A stretch of DNA of 61,641 nt, taken from an uncultured Gammaproteobacteria bacterium. Lineage in GTDB: Bacteria; Pseudomonadota; Gammaproteobacteria; PS1; Pseudothioglobaceae. The notes under the pieces are model-generated. The model saw nothing but the letters and a program-made list of their open reading frames with translations, did not search any database and had not been told where the DNA came from. The first letter of the stretch is position 1, and every line of letters begins with the position of its first letter. A program made the translations under genes and the position numbers. The DNA lies in the NCBI GenBank assembly GCA_913057955.1, contig CAJXOB010000005.1:1-61641 (forward strand), given 5' to 3'. Below, piece by piece: positions 21,364 to 32,256 of the stretch.

Positions 21364-21855
21364 TTAGGAGTTTAAGGCCTGAAAGACGCCTAGACTCCTA
21401 TTTTTTTCAACATCACTCCACGGTAAAACTCTTCCATTCATTGCCACATAAACGCCCGGCTTTAGCAACTGAAGCGACCCTAAAGCACATCCAAAATTAA
21501 ACAACGCATCTGAATTACTTACTGCATAGGGCACCATCGAGCCAAATAAAACGATTACTTTGTCAATTAAACCCTCACCTAAAAGTTTTGCAGTGTCACA
21601 CATGGTATCTGTTCCATGAGTAATTAAAACAAACTTCTCCTCACAATTAATACACCTATCTACGATCACATCTCGATCTGCATCCACCATATCCAAACTG
21701 TCAATTAGAAGAATTTGCTCAAGAGTCACATCCACTTCAATCCTTGACCTGGAGATCATTTCTGGGAAGTGTGTTTTATCAAACTCAAGATCACCATTTG
21801 ACTGGTTATAAACTTTGTCAATTGTTCCACCTGTAATAAGCAATCTTACTTTCAT
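21364..21855 (-). CDS. Single-domain asparaginase-like protein
   Basis: Resembles only the N-terminal domain of type I/II L-asparaginases. The first catalytic threonine motif ITGGTID is at the N-terminus, and the second motif HGTDTM lies mid-protein, followed by GSMVP. The whole protein is 163 residues against about 330 for true asparaginases, and it ends in a natural stop with no C-terminal domain remnant downstream. Whether it hydrolyses asparagine is unknown. It follows yggS on the same strand with a 40-nt gap. Confidence 0.8.
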   Translation of the reverse strand: MKVRLLITGGTIDKVYNQSNGDLEFDKTHFPEMISRSRIEVDVTLEQILLIDSLDMVDADRDVIVDRCINCEEKFVLITHGTDTMCDTAKLLGEGLIDKVIVLFGSMVPYAVSNSDALFNFGCALGSLQLLKPGVYVAMNGRVLPWSDVEKNRSLGVFQALNS

Positions 21856-21895
21856 ATCATTATTATCCTAAAAAATACATCAATACTTAGTTGTG

Positions 21896-22536
21896 TTAAT
21901 TATAGTTTCTCTGTCCAAAAATATCCGTTCCAACTCGAACCAGGGTTGCTCCGCACTCTATCGCAAGCTCTAAGTCTGCAGACATGCCCATCGAAAGCGA
22001 ATCAAGAAAAGGATATTTTGATATTAAATTTGCCATTTCACTAAAACTATTGGCTGAATTTTTCGGCTCTGGAATGCACATAAAACCTCTCAAAGATATA
22101 TTAGGCAGATCATTCACTTCTGAAATAATCTCACTTACATCTTTGAGCAGTAAGCCAGATTTGGTCTGCTCTTCATCAATATTTAGCTGAATAAGAATAT
22201 TAAGTTCGCCTAAATCAGGGTCCCTCTGATCACTGAGCCTTTTTGCAATTTTAAGCCTATCAACACTGTGGACCCAGTCAAAGTTTTGTGCTATTAAGGC
22301 CGTTTTATTTGACTGAATTGGGCCAATAAAATGCCATATTAAATTACCTTCTTTAAAAAAAGAAATTTTATCGAGGGATTCTTGCAAATAGTTTTCCCCA
22401 AAATGAACTTGCCCAGCATTTACAGCCTCTTGGATTTCAGCGGTAGATCGAGTCTTGCTAACTGCGATTAACTGCACTTCTTGAGTATGCTCAATCGAGT
22501 CTATTCGTGAATTTACCAGCTTTAAATTATCGGAAA

Positions 22537-22540
<4 letters not shown>
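21896..22540 (-). CDS. yggS: PLP homeostasis protein YggS/PROSC, GTG start
   Basis: Binds pyridoxal phosphate and helps keep vitamin B6 and amino-acid pools balanced; no catalytic activity is known for the family. The 214-residue protein shows the PLP-lysine region LIAVSKTRS, then HFGENYLQE, WHFIGPIQSNK and the C-terminal SMGMSADLELAI. The start is a GTG at 22540, which overlaps the upstream stop as GTGA. The family N-terminus supports this site. Confidence 0.93.
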
Positions 22541-24277
<1,737 letters not shown>

Positions 24278-24366
24278 TTATAAAAACTAGAAAGTATTTT
24301 AACAGTCACTGGCCCTTATGGCGCTCTTTACCTAATTTTTTTAATGGCGAGCAAATAGGCGGAGTT

Positions 24367-25500
24367 TTATAAAAAAAATTCTTGCAGCTCATTAAGAAAG
24401 TTAAAGCCCTTCGGCGTGGGTTTTATCCAATTATTCTTGTTCTCTAATAAATCAAGATTTCCAGCTTTAATTAGTTCAGAATTTAAAGTTTCGATTGATA
24501 GTCCAGTCCTTGATTCAAATAATTCAGAGCTGAATCCATTCTTTAATCTAAGGCTATTAAGCATAAACTCAAAAGCCACATTGTCTACTTCTTTCGTAGT
24601 TGAAATATTTATTCCAGTTTGTATTTTTGATAAGTAGTCCTTTGGTGATTTCGGCTTAAGTGTCCTATATATTTGTTGCGATTCAATATCTGTTATTTTT
24701 CCATGTGCTCCTGCACCAATACCAATGTAATCTCCAAACTCCCAATAATTTACATTATGCTCTGACGGTCTTTCACTATATGCTGATACCTCATACTGTT
24801 TGAATCCTTTTTTATTTAAAAGGGCGGCACCCTGTTCGCCCATATCCCATATCTTGTCATCAATTGGAAGTTTTGGTGGGTACTTTGCAAACAAAGTATT
24901 CGGTTCAAGTGTCAGCTGATAAAAAGAAATATGGCTTGGATTCAGCTCAATTGCCTGCATTAAATCTTCCAAACACATCTCACTAGTTTGACCCTGCAAT
25001 CCATACATTAGATCAATATTCAGGTTATCAAAGCCTACTTTTTGGGCTTCAATAATTGCCCTTAAAGCCTCACTCCCACTATGAATCCTTCCTAAAAATT
25101 TTAGCTGACTGTCTCGAAATGATTGCACCCCAACTGACAGGCGATTAATGCCGGCCTTTCGAAATTCAGCAAACTTATGTACTTCAAATGTTCCAGGGTT
25201 CGCTTCAAGAGTGATTTCAATATTTTTTGATAATAATAGCCTCTCATTTAAGCCGTCAAATAACTCATGAGCATCGTCAGTGCTCATTAGACTTGGCGTT
25301 CCTCCACCAATAAAAATTGAATGAATTTTACGGTTTTGAACGAATCTTAAGTCATCGTCCAAATCTTTAAGTAAAGCCTTTATATAGCCATCATGAATAC
25401 TTCCTTCATGCGAGTTAAAATCACAGTATGGGCACTTCTTTACGCACCATGGGTAATGAATGTAGAGTGAGAGTGGTGGTAACTCTAGTAAATTATTCAA
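24367..25500 (-). CDS. hemW: HemW, radical SAM heme chaperone (formerly HemN-like), TTG start
   Basis: Radical SAM protein that binds heme and is thought to deliver it to respiratory enzymes. The 377-residue protein has the cluster motif at Cys19, Cys23 and Cys26 (YIHYPWCVKKCPYC). It lacks the extra N-terminal part of true coproporphyrinogen oxidase HemN. The only start compatible with the family N-terminus is TTG at 25500, which overlaps rdgB by 8 nt. The rdgB-hemW pair is a common gammaproteobacterial arrangement. Confidence 0.93.
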   Translation of the reverse strand: MNNLLELPPLSLYIHYPWCVKKCPYCDFNSHEGSIHDGYIKALLKDLDDDLRFVQNRKIHSIFIGGGTPSLMSTDDAHELFDGLNERLLLSKNIEITLEANPGTFEVHKFAEFRKAGINRLSVGVQSFRDSQLKFLGRIHSGSEALRAIIEAQKVGFDNLNIDLMYGLQGQTSEMCLEDLMQAIELNPSHISFYQLTLEPNTLFAKYPPKLPIDDKIWDMGEQGAALLNKKGFKQYEVSAYSERPSEHNVNYWEFGDYIGIGAGAHGKITDIESQQIYRTLKPKSPKDYLSKIQTGINISTTKEVDNVAFEFMLNSLRLKNGFSSELFESRTGLSIETLNSELIKAGNLDLLENKNNWIKPTPKGFNFLNELQEFFL

Positions 25501-26080
25501 AAGACAATAGCTGCTTTAAAAGATCACCTAAAGCTTGGCCTCGATGTGATATTTGATTCTTAACCTCGGGCTGAAGTTGCGCTGAACTGCAGCCATGGTC
25601 TGGCAGAAAAAAAATAGGATCATAGCCAAAGCCATTTTCTCCTATTGGCTCTCTTAATAATTCTCCCTCCCATCGCCTTTCAACAATGATTGGATTAGGA
25701 TCACTCGCACTCTTTACAAATACCATCGCACAACAAAAATGAGCCTTTCGATTGTCGTGTTGATCCATATTTAAAATAAGCTTTTCAATATTATCATTAT
25801 CCGTCGCGCGCGCTCCAGCGTACCTTGCAGAATAAACGCCTGGCTCGCCATTAAGTGCTTCAACTTGGAGTCCAGAATCATCTGCTAGGGCGGGTAATTG
25901 AGTCTGAAGCGAGGCATTTCGAGCTTTAATTAATGCATTTTCAATAAATGTAGTGCCAGTTTCAGGAACCTCTTTGACCTGCATATCATTCTGAGATATT
26001 ACGTTATAGTTATCCTTAAGCATAGCATTAAGTTCTCTCACTTTACCTTCATTACCTGTTGCAAGGATTATTTTTTTCAT
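25493..26080 (-). CDS. rdgB: Non-canonical purine NTP pyrophosphatase RdgB/HAM1
   Basis: Removes dITP, ITP and XTP from nucleotide pools and so avoids their insertion into DNA. The protein starts at the ATG at 26080 (195 residues) with the diagnostic MKKIILATGNEGKVREL, followed by ALADDSGLQVEALNG and GENGFGYDPIFF. An in-frame extension to 26185 runs into rpiA on the other strand and has no family counterpart. It is divergent from rpiA with only 37 nt between the starts. Confidence 0.95.
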   Translation of the reverse strand: MKKIILATGNEGKVRELNAMLKDNYNVISQNDMQVKEVPETGTTFIENALIKARNASLQTQLPALADDSGLQVEALNGEPGVYSARYAGARATDNDNIEKLILNMDQHDNRKAHFCCAMVFVKSASDPNPIIVERRWEGELLREPIGENGFGYDPIFFLPDHGCSSAQLQPEVKNQISHRGQALGDLLKQLLSFE

Positions 26081-26117
26081 AGTGTATAATAATTTTGAAC
26101 AAAAAAATTGAGAGAAA

Positions 26118-26783
26118 ATGACCCAAGACGAATTAAAAAATGAGGTTGCTAAAGCTGCACTTGAGTATGTAACTCCAGGAACCATTATAGGCGTTGGAAC
26201 AGGCTCAACAGCAAATTTTTTTATTGATCAACTTGCAACAATTAAAGACTCCATACAAGGTGCTGTAGCGAGTTCGATTGAAACTGCGAACCGACTTAAG
26301 CGTCATGGAATAAATGTTATTAACTTAAATAAAGTTGAGGAAATTTCAGTCTATATTGATGGCGCCGATGAATCAGATCATCAGCTCAATTTATTAAAGG
26401 GTGGTGGTGGAGCGCTAACGCGTGAAAAGATTGTTGCTGCCTTCTCCAAACAGTTTGTTTGTATTGCTGATGAATCTAAACTTGTCGATGTAATGGGTAA
26501 ATTTCCTTTACCTATTGAAGTAATCCCCATGGCTGCAAGCTTTGTGAAACGAGAGATTGTTAAATCTATTGGTGGTAATCCAGTTTTAAGAGAAGAGTTA
26601 ACAACAGATAACGGCAACCTAATACTTGACATACATGGCCTGACTATTGATGAGCCTAAAATTCTTGAGAATAGACTAAATAACATTGTTGGCATTGTTA
26701 CCAATGGACTATTTGCAAATCGAGGTGCAGATATTCTTCTTTTAGGATCTAAGGGTGGCGTTAAAACAATAGTTTCGGATTAA
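26118..26783 (+). CDS. rpiA: Ribose-5-phosphate isomerase A
   Basis: Interconverts ribose-5-phosphate and ribulose-5-phosphate in the pentose phosphate pathway. The 221-residue protein has [14 protein letters not shown] near the N-terminus, YIDGADESD, and [14 protein letters not shown] with the catalytic glutamate. It ends with [23 protein letters not shown] at 26085-26090 lies about 28 nt upstream of the ATG and may be the promoter, though no good -35 is seen. Confidence 0.97.
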   Translation: MTQDELKNEVAKAALEYVTPGTIIGVGTGSTANFFIDQLATIKDSIQGAVASSIETANRLKRHGINVINLNKVEEISVYIDGADESDHQLNLLKGGGGALTREKIVAAFSKQFVCIADESKLVDVMGKFPLPIEVIPMAASFVKREIVKSIGGNPVLREELTTDNGNLILDIHGLTIDEPKILENRLNNIVGIVTNGLFANRGADILLLGSKGGVKTIVSD

Positions 26784-26862
26784 TTTTTTGGAACTTACTT
26801 TACTAAATGAATAAATTCCTTTAAGTGAAGATTCAAGTAAAAAATTGTGATTTTTACTATAC

Positions 26863-26891
26863 TTCAACAAAGTTAATAATTGTGTTATGAT
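26863..26891 (+). promoter_or_regulatory. Promoter for the YeeE/YedE-tusA genes
   Basis: TTCAAC (26863-26868) and TATGAT (26886-26891) are 17 nt apart, about 40 nt upstream of the first YeeE-like gene. The 147-nt gap from rpiA holds no other recognisable element, and I see no strong terminator for rpiA. Confidence 0.45.
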
Positions 26892-26930
26892 TCTAGTAAT
26901 TAAAATATACTTCGCTTAAAATTTACTACC

Positions 26931-27359
26931 ATGAACAACTTCACACCTTTTAGTGCCCTCTTGGGCGGCATAATCATCGGGCTTTCTGTAGTCTTTTATT
27001 TCTATTCAACTGGCAGGCTAGCAGGAATTAGCGGCATTTTTGAAAATGCTATGACAGGAACATCAAAAAGACTTTCCAATTTAGCATTTTTGCTAGGCTT
27101 AGTTATTGGACCTTTAATTTATTTCAATTTTATTGCGTCAACGCCTGTAGCTTTCAACATAACCCATTCATATCTTTTAATTATTCCAGGTGGCTTTTTA
27201 GTTGGGTTTGGAACAAGGCTTGGAGGGGGCTGCACTTCGGGACATGGAATTTGTGGGATAGGAAGGTTATCAGTAAACTCAATAATCGCCACCGGAATTT
27301 TTGTAGCAGTCGGGATGGTTACTGTAACTATTCTTCAGCAGTTTGGGGTTTACTTATGA
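26931..27359 (+). CDS. YeeE/YedE family sulfur transporter, N-terminal half type
   Basis: Small membrane protein of 142 residues with four predicted helices. The segment RLGGGCTSGHGICGIGRLS is the YeeE/YedE signature, with the conserved cysteine thought to relay thiosulfate through the membrane. Full YeeE proteins are about 350 residues; here the fold is split over two genes. The next gene starts inside this stop (ATGA overlap), so both halves are probably made together. With tusA downstream, import of thiosulfate or another reduced sulfur compound is the best guess. Confidence 0.85.
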   Translation: MNNFTPFSALLGGIIIGLSVVFYFYSTGRLAGISGIFENAMTGTSKRLSNLAFLLGLVIGPLIYFNFIASTPVAFNITHSYLLIIPGGFLVGFGTRLGGGCTSGHGICGIGRLSVNSIIATGIFVAVGMVTVTILQQFGVYL

Positions 27360-27766
27360 ACGATAAATCTATCTCTTTACTTTGTGGGATTATCTTTGGC
27401 ATTGGTTTGGTTATATCAGGAATGACAAATCCTGAAAAAGTCATAGGTTTTTTAAGTATTACTCACAACTGGGACGCCTCCTTGATATTTGTTATGGGCG
27501 GTGCTATTATTACTGCCGGCCCATTCTTTTACTTCTTTAGAAATAAAGAGTTTTCAGCCTTGGGTGACAAAATTAATTTGCCCGCTAAACAAAATATAGA
27601 TAAAAAATTAATTTTAGGTTCGTCTCTATTTGGCGTTGGATGGGGGCTTGTTGGTCTTTGCCCTGGGCCAGCAATCTCGGCCTTGGCCACCTTTGATCCC
27701 ATTACTTTAGTCTTCTTATTATCAATGGCGGCAGGTGTTTTAGTAAAAAAAAATACAATAAAATAG
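27356..27766 (+). CDS. YeeE/YedE family (DUF6691-type) sulfur transporter, second half
   Basis: Second half-size partner, 136 residues from the ATG at 27356, which overlaps the previous stop by 4 nt. Four membrane segments are likely, with a charged loop in the middle. The conserved segment WGLVGLCPGPAISAL supplies the second cysteine-bearing half-helix of the family. A longer in-frame extension to 27251 overlaps the first gene out of frame and is not real. Function is as for its partner. Confidence 0.85.
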   Translation: MNDKSISLLCGIIFGIGLVISGMTNPEKVIGFLSITHNWDASLIFVMGGAIITAGPFFYFFRNKEFSALGDKINLPAKQNIDKKLILGSSLFGVGWGLVGLCPGPAISALATFDPITLVFLLSMAAGVLVKKNTIK

Positions 27767-27813
27767 AGTCAATTAGCAACTAAAATAATCTTACTTAATT
27801 CTTAAAACACGTT

Positions 27814-28038
27814 ATGGCAGATCAAACTTTAGATATGTGTGGTTACGCATGCCCAATGCCTATTCTAAAAACTAAACAAGCCTTAGCAAAAATGAATACA
27901 AAAGAAATTATTAAGGTGATTTGTACTGATAAGAGCTCAAAAAAAGACTTTATAGCCTTCTGCGATCAACTTGGTCATAAATTATTATCACAAAAAGAAG
28001 ACGGCACTAAAATTATCTTCAATATTCAAAAACATTAG
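27814..28038 (+). CDS. TusA-family sulfurtransferase
   Basis: Small persulfide carrier of 74 residues. The motif CGYACPMPILKTKQAL contains the conserved CPxP cysteine that carries sulfur. In sulfur-oxidising bacteria and in YeeE-YeeD systems such proteins accept or pass sulfane sulfur in the cytoplasm. It lies 47 nt after the YeeE pair. It could instead serve tRNA thiolation, but the neighbours favour a sulfur-uptake role. Confidence 0.88.
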   Translation: MADQTLDMCGYACPMPILKTKQALAKMNTKEIIKVICTDKSSKKDFIAFCDQLGHKLLSQKEDGTKIIFNIQKH

Positions 28039-28056
28039 CCAAGATTTTTATTTAGA

Positions 28057-28713
28057 TTAGCGCCAGTCTTGATTTGACCAGCCCCTCTTAATGGACTCTA
28101 GAGTTAAAATTTTGTCAGCGTTTATAGCAACCGGATTGTCAACCAAATCTAGAAGTGGAAGGTCATTGTGCGAGTCAGAATAAAAAAACGAACCATCCAA
28201 AGTTTCATTATTTTGAACCATCCATGGCAGCAAATTATCGATCTTTCCTGACTGAAAACATGGAATTCCTGAAATCTTTCCACTATAGCGTCCCGATTTA
28301 ATCTCTGGCTCAGTAGCAAGTAAATGGTCAATTCCATACCTCTTGACAATTGGAGAAGTGACAAAGGTATTTGAAGCTGTTATGACGAGAACTGTGTCTC
28401 CATTTTTTTTATGATTATCTATACACTTTTGAGCCTTATCTAAAATAATTGGTTCAATTTTTGTAATCATGAATTTTTGATGGAGCTCGTCTAATTTCTT
28501 CATAGAGTGGCGCGCTAGTATCTCAAAACTAAACTCTGCCCACGCATATATATCTAATAAACCTAATTCGTATTGTTGATAAAAATAATCATTCTTTTTT
28601 TGAAATGATTGGCGATCCGCAATAATCCCCTCATCACATAAAAACTCACCCCATAAGTGGTCACTATCTCCACCAATCAGGGTGTTGTCAAGATCAAAAA
28701 TTGCTAAAGACAT
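28057..28713 (-). CDS. HAD-IB phosphatase (SerB-like)
   Basis: Haloacid-dehalogenase-type phosphatase of 218 residues. Motif I is FDLDNTLIGGDSD with the nucleophile and acid aspartates, motif II is VITASNTF, and motif IV is YSDSHNDLPLL. It fits the HAD-IB group near phosphoserine phosphatase; the substrate is uncertain. Its ATG overlaps the LOG-family gene by 10 nt, placing it at the end of the hemL chain. Histidinol-phosphate or phosphoserine phosphatase activity is possible but unproven. Confidence 0.82.
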   Translation of the reverse strand: MSLAIFDLDNTLIGGDSDHLWGEFLCDEGIIADRQSFQKKNDYFYQQYELGLLDIYAWAEFSFEILARHSMKKLDELHQKFMITKIEPIILDKAQKCIDNHKKNGDTVLVITASNTFVTSPIVKRYGIDHLLATEPEIKSGRYSGKISGIPCFQSGKIDNLLPWMVQNNETLDGSFFYSDSHNDLPLLDLVDNPVAINADKILTLESIKRGWSNQDWR

Positions 28714-29306
28714 ACTTCTGTTTCCACAATATTTATAATTTCTTCAACTGAGTCAACCACTCTTATTAATTCAAAATTTTCTTTACTTACATAAGATTTT
28801 TCGACTGACTGTTCAATCCACAAAAGTAATGATGCCCAAAATTTTGAATCGTACAAAATTATTGGAACTTGTTTCATTTTATGGGTTTGCATTAGAGTCA
28901 AAACCTCCATTAACTCATCTGCAGTTCCATAACCTCCAGGAAAATAAACACAAGCACTAGAGTATTTGACAAGCATAACTTTCCGAGAGAAGAAGTAGTC
29001 AAAAGTAATATTTTCATCAAGATAAGGGTTACTAGATTGCTCTTGAGGTAGAACAATATTCAGGCCTATACTCTTTGATTTCCCTTCATACGCCCCCTTG
29101 TTTGCAGCACTCATGATTCCAGGACCACCACCGGTAAATACGTTATAGCCAATATTAGATAAACTTTTTCCTAGCTCATAAGCATCATTATACAAAGGGT
29201 CTGTTGACTTAATTCTAGCGGAGCCAAAAACAGTAACATTGTTTTTAAATATCTGAAGTCGCTGCTTTGCTGCCAACAATTCGGCGCCAACGGTTACTAA
29301 GCTCAT
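28704..29306 (-). CDS. LOG-family protein (nucleoside 5'-monophosphate phosphoribohydrolase-like)
   Basis: Rossmann-like protein of 200 residues. The two LOG-family motifs are clear: [14 protein letters not shown] and [15 protein letters not shown]. Plant LOG enzymes release cytokinins from their nucleotides, and bacterial relatives such as PpnN cleave nucleoside monophosphates. Which activity applies here cannot be read from sequence. It overlaps hemL by 4 nt and the HAD gene by 10 nt. Confidence 0.87.
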   Translation of the reverse strand: MSLVTVGAELLAAKQRLQIFKNNVTVFGSARIKSTDPLYNDAYELGKSLSNIGYNVFTGGGPGIMSAANKGAYEGKSKSIGLNIVLPQEQSSNPYLDENITFDYFFSRKVMLVKYSSACVYFPGGYGTADELMEVLTLMQTHKMKQVPIILYDSKFWASLLLWIEQSVEKSYVSKENFELIRVVDSVEEIINIVETEVCL

Positions 29307-30586
29307 ATTGATGAAAACGCAGCCGAAGCTGCATTGATAGTTTTATCAAGATCCTCATCTGAATGGGCATTTGATAGAAAGCCAGCCTCATATGCAGAAG
29401 GTGCTAGATAAATACCTTGCTTTAGCATCGCATTATAAAATTTCTTAAAGAACTCTATATTACAGCTAGATGCTTGGGAAAAGTTACTAACCTTTTCCTC
29501 AGAGCTGAAAAATAAACCGAACATACCTCCAACGCTGTTACTTGTCATCGGAATATTTTGTGCTTTAGCTTCAGAAACTATACCGTTAACTAAATACTGT
29601 GAACGCTTACCAAGATTCTCATAAAAAGATTTATCTGACTCTAAAGCGCTTAACATGGCTAGTCCAGAAGCCATTGAAAGAGGGTTTCCAGAGAGAGTCC
29701 CAGCTTGATAAACAGGGCCAAGAGGAGCGATTTGATTCATAATTTCTCTCTTTCCTCCAAATGCAGCTACAGGAAGACCTCCGCCAATCACTTTACCCAA
29801 AGCAGTAAGATCAGGCATCACATTATAAAACTCTTGGGCCCCACCTAAAGCCACCCTGAAGCCCGTCATAACTTCATCAAAAATAAGTACAGCACCATAT
29901 TCATCACAAATCTTACGTAAGCCTTGCAAGAATCCATCTTTTGGAGGAATACAATTCATATTTCCTGCAACCGGCTCAACAATAATGCAGCCAATTTCTT
30001 CGCCCATCTTAGAAAATAATTCCTCTACAACTTCCAAATTATTGTATTCGAGGGTCAGAGTATGTTTTGCAAGATCTTTAGGTATTCCTGGCGAATTAGG
30101 AACCCCTAGAGTAAGCGCACCAGACCCTGCTTTAACTAATAACGAGTCAGAATGGCCGTGATAACATCCCTCAAATTTTAAAATTTTATCTCGCCCTGTG
30201 TAGCCCCTAGCTAGGCGAATTGCACTCATAGTTGCTTCAGTACCTGAGCTTACCATTCGAACTAATTCAATTGAAGGAACGAGCTGGCAAACTTTCTTTG
30301 CAAGAGATGTCTCAATCTCAGTTGGCGCGCCAAAACCCAGTCCTTTTTCTAAGACCGCTTTAACTGAATCTATAATAATAGGATTAGCATGTCCTAAAAT
30401 CATTGGCCCCCAAGAGCCCACATAATCAATATATGAATTGCCATCGACGTCATAAAGATAGGCGCCTTCCCCCCGATCAAAAAAAATTGGAGTTCCGCCA
30501 ACGCCATTAAATGCACGAACAGGCGAGTTAACACCCCCAGGTATGTAGTCTTGGGCTTCTTTAAATAAAGCTGACGATCGATTCAT
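29303..30586 (-). CDS. hemL: Glutamate-1-semialdehyde 2,1-aminomutase
   Basis: PLP enzyme that makes 5-aminolevulinate for heme by the C5 route. The 427-residue protein has [10 protein letters not shown] at the N-terminus, [15 protein letters not shown] and CYHGHSD. The PLP lysine lies in [12 protein letters not shown]. It overlaps holB by 1 nt and the LOG gene by 4 nt. Length is typical. Confidence 0.97.
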   Translation of the reverse strand: MNRSSALFKEAQDYIPGGVNSPVRAFNGVGGTPIFFDRGEGAYLYDVDGNSYIDYVGSWGPMILGHANPIIIDSVKAVLEKGLGFGAPTEIETSLAKKVCQLVPSIELVRMVSSGTEATMSAIRLARGYTGRDKILKFEGCYHGHSDSLLVKAGSGALTLGVPNSPGIPKDLAKHTLTLEYNNLEVVEELFSKMGEEIGCIIVEPVAGNMNCIPPKDGFLQGLRKICDEYGAVLIFDEVMTGFRVALGGAQEFYNVMPDLTALGKVIGGGLPVAAFGGKREIMNQIAPLGPVYQAGTLSGNPLSMASGLAMLSALESDKSFYENLGKRSQYLVNGIVSEAKAQNIPMTSNSVGGMFGLFFSSEEKVSNFSQASSCNIEFFKKFYNAMLKQGIYLAPSAYEAGFLSNAHSDEDLDKTINAASAAFSSI

Positions 30587-31626
30587 TAGTTCTCCTGAAT
30601 ATTAGTAACAGCTGGGTATTTTTTTAAATGCGAAATATGTGACCAGACAATTAATACATTATCCAATAATAACTTCATATTGACAGTAGTTTGTGACATA
30701 GAAATTGCACAATTAATATCATCTAGCAGCTTAAACAAATAATTATTAGATGTTTTCTCAACAACCTTATTGAGTTCTAAATTCGAGCCCTCATGATGCA
30801 AGATTTTTATTTTTATTCCTTCATTTAATAGTTGTTGTAGACACTTTAAAACCTCAATTTCATTACCATCAAATATTTCAGTATTGTATATTTTGGTTGG
30901 GCTTATCGCAATCTCCAATAGTAAATTTTGCCAATTTTGATACTGCAAAAAATAATCACCCTTTAAATCCTCTAGAGCCTTATAAGGAACTCCATGGGAA
31001 CTTTCTAATAGCTGTAAGGCGTCAAAATCAGTTCTCGAATCTTTGTCAATATGTTTTGAAACCCACTGTGCGCTTTCTTGCTCATATGTAGGATTAATAT
31101 GGATAGATTGGCACCTAGATAATATAGTTTGTGGAAGCGAGCGAGCATTGTGCGCTAATAAAATAATAAGAGTATTTTTTCTAGGCTCTTCTAGAGTTTT
31201 TAAAAGACCATTTGCTGCGTTTACGTTCATCTGGTCTGCATAAAAAATAATACCTATCTGGAGTGAGTCCGCCGTCTTACCAAGTGATTCACAAAAAGCA
31301 CGAATCTGGTCTACACGAATATCTTTAGACATAGAGCCTGAGTCGTTAAGCTCAACTCGACAGTAAATTAAATTTGGATAATGAGATCGTCGTATTAAAG
31401 CGCTATGCTCTAAATTAGCATTTGGCTGATCTTTCATTAATGATAAACAGGTCCCACATTTTCCACATGATGATTCTTTACACAGGAGTTTTTGGATTAG
31501 AGTTTGCGCAAATTCAAATTTTCCAATTTTCTGAACTCCAGTAATAAGCAATGCATGTGGCAAATGATTCTGATCAATCATTTTATTTATCTTTGTATAG
31601 GCGCTTCGATGCCAAGGCAAAATCAT
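30586..31626 (-). CDS. holB: DNA polymerase III delta' subunit
   Basis: Clamp-loader subunit that helps place the sliding clamp on DNA. The 346-residue protein has the zinc-binding [10 protein letters not shown] and a degenerate nucleotide-binding loop (TGVQKIGK). It also has [19 protein letters not shown] and [10 protein letters not shown], which carries the arginine-finger region. It overlaps tmk by 4 nt and sits in the conserved pabC-mltG-tmk-holB chain. Confidence 0.92.
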   Translation of the reverse strand: MILPWHRSAYTKINKMIDQNHLPHALLITGVQKIGKFEFAQTLIQKLLCKESSCGKCGTCLSLMKDQPNANLEHSALIRRSHYPNLIYCRVELNDSGSMSKDIRVDQIRAFCESLGKTADSLQIGIIFYADQMNVNAANGLLKTLEEPRKNTLIILLAHNARSLPQTILSRCQSIHINPTYEQESAQWVSKHIDKDSRTDFDALQLLESSHGVPYKALEDLKGDYFLQYQNWQNLLLEIAISPTKIYNTEIFDGNEIEVLKCLQQLLNEGIKIKILHHEGSNLELNKVVEKTSNNYLFKLLDDINCAISMSQTTVNMKLLLDNVLIVWSHISHLKKYPAVTNIQEN

Positions 31627-32240
31627 AATGAGTCTAAAAACAATTTAATCTTAGTGTGGATTTCACTAATTGACCCACTTGCATCAATTAACTTTATTCT
31701 CTCTGGGTAGGATTTAGACCTATCTATAAAAACTGAGCGAACTCGCTCAAAAAAAACCCTCTCTTCTAACTCGATTCGATCTTTGGCTGCTCGGGCCTCA
31801 ATTCTAGTCATGCCAATATCAACACTCACATCAAGTAGCAAGGTTAAATCAGGCTGAAATTCACCTAATACCCAACTCTCAAGTTTGGCAATACGATCTA
31901 AATCAAGCATCCTTCCTCCGCCTTGATACGCAAATGAAGCATCAGTAAATCGATCACTAACAACCCAATAGCCATTATTTAAAGCAGGGATAATTTTATT
32001 TTGTATGAGTTCATTACGGGAGCTAAACATTAGCAACAGCTCTGTATCACTATGCATTTCTTTATTATCAACATCGAGCAATAGTGAGCGAATTTTTTCA
32101 CCTAGATCAGTACCTCCTGGTTCACGAGTTCTTACAACTTCAATACCTTTTCGCTGCAAATAGCTACAAATAAGATCAATTTGGGTACTTTTACCAGCAC
32201 CCTCAACACCATCAATTGTAATAAATTTTCCTTTACTCAT
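31623..32240 (-). CDS. tmk: Thymidylate kinase
   Basis: Phosphorylates dTMP to dTDP. It has the P-loop DGVEGAGKST, the REPGGT motif, and the DR pair in VVSDRFTDASFAYQG. I use the ATG at 32240 (205 residues), which matches the E. coli N-terminus. An in-frame TTG at 32249 would add three residues, and neither has a strong ribosome site. It overlaps holB by 4 nt and lies 16 nt after mltG. Confidence 0.95.
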   Translation of the reverse strand: MSKGKFITIDGVEGAGKSTQIDLICSYLQRKGIEVVRTREPGGTDLGEKIRSLLLDVDNKEMHSDTELLLMFSSRNELIQNKIIPALNNGYWVVSDRFTDASFAYQGGGRMLDLDRIAKLESWVLGEFQPDLTLLLDVSVDIGMTRIEARAAKDRIELEERVFFERVRSVFIDRSKSYPERIKLIDASGSISEIHTKIKLFLDSL

Positions 32241-32256
32241 AGCTTTCAATTTTAGA

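Noticed and set aside
24301-24350. GC-richer patch between hemW and argB with ATGGCG twice, considered as a small RNA or tRNA
   Set aside because: No cloverleaf, stable stem or known RNA motif could be drawn; it is a 101-nt gap most likely holding the argB promoter.
26081-26185. Longer rdgB start 35 codons upstream
   Set aside because: It runs antisense through the rpiA start, and the RdgB N-terminal motif begins exactly at the ATG at 26080.
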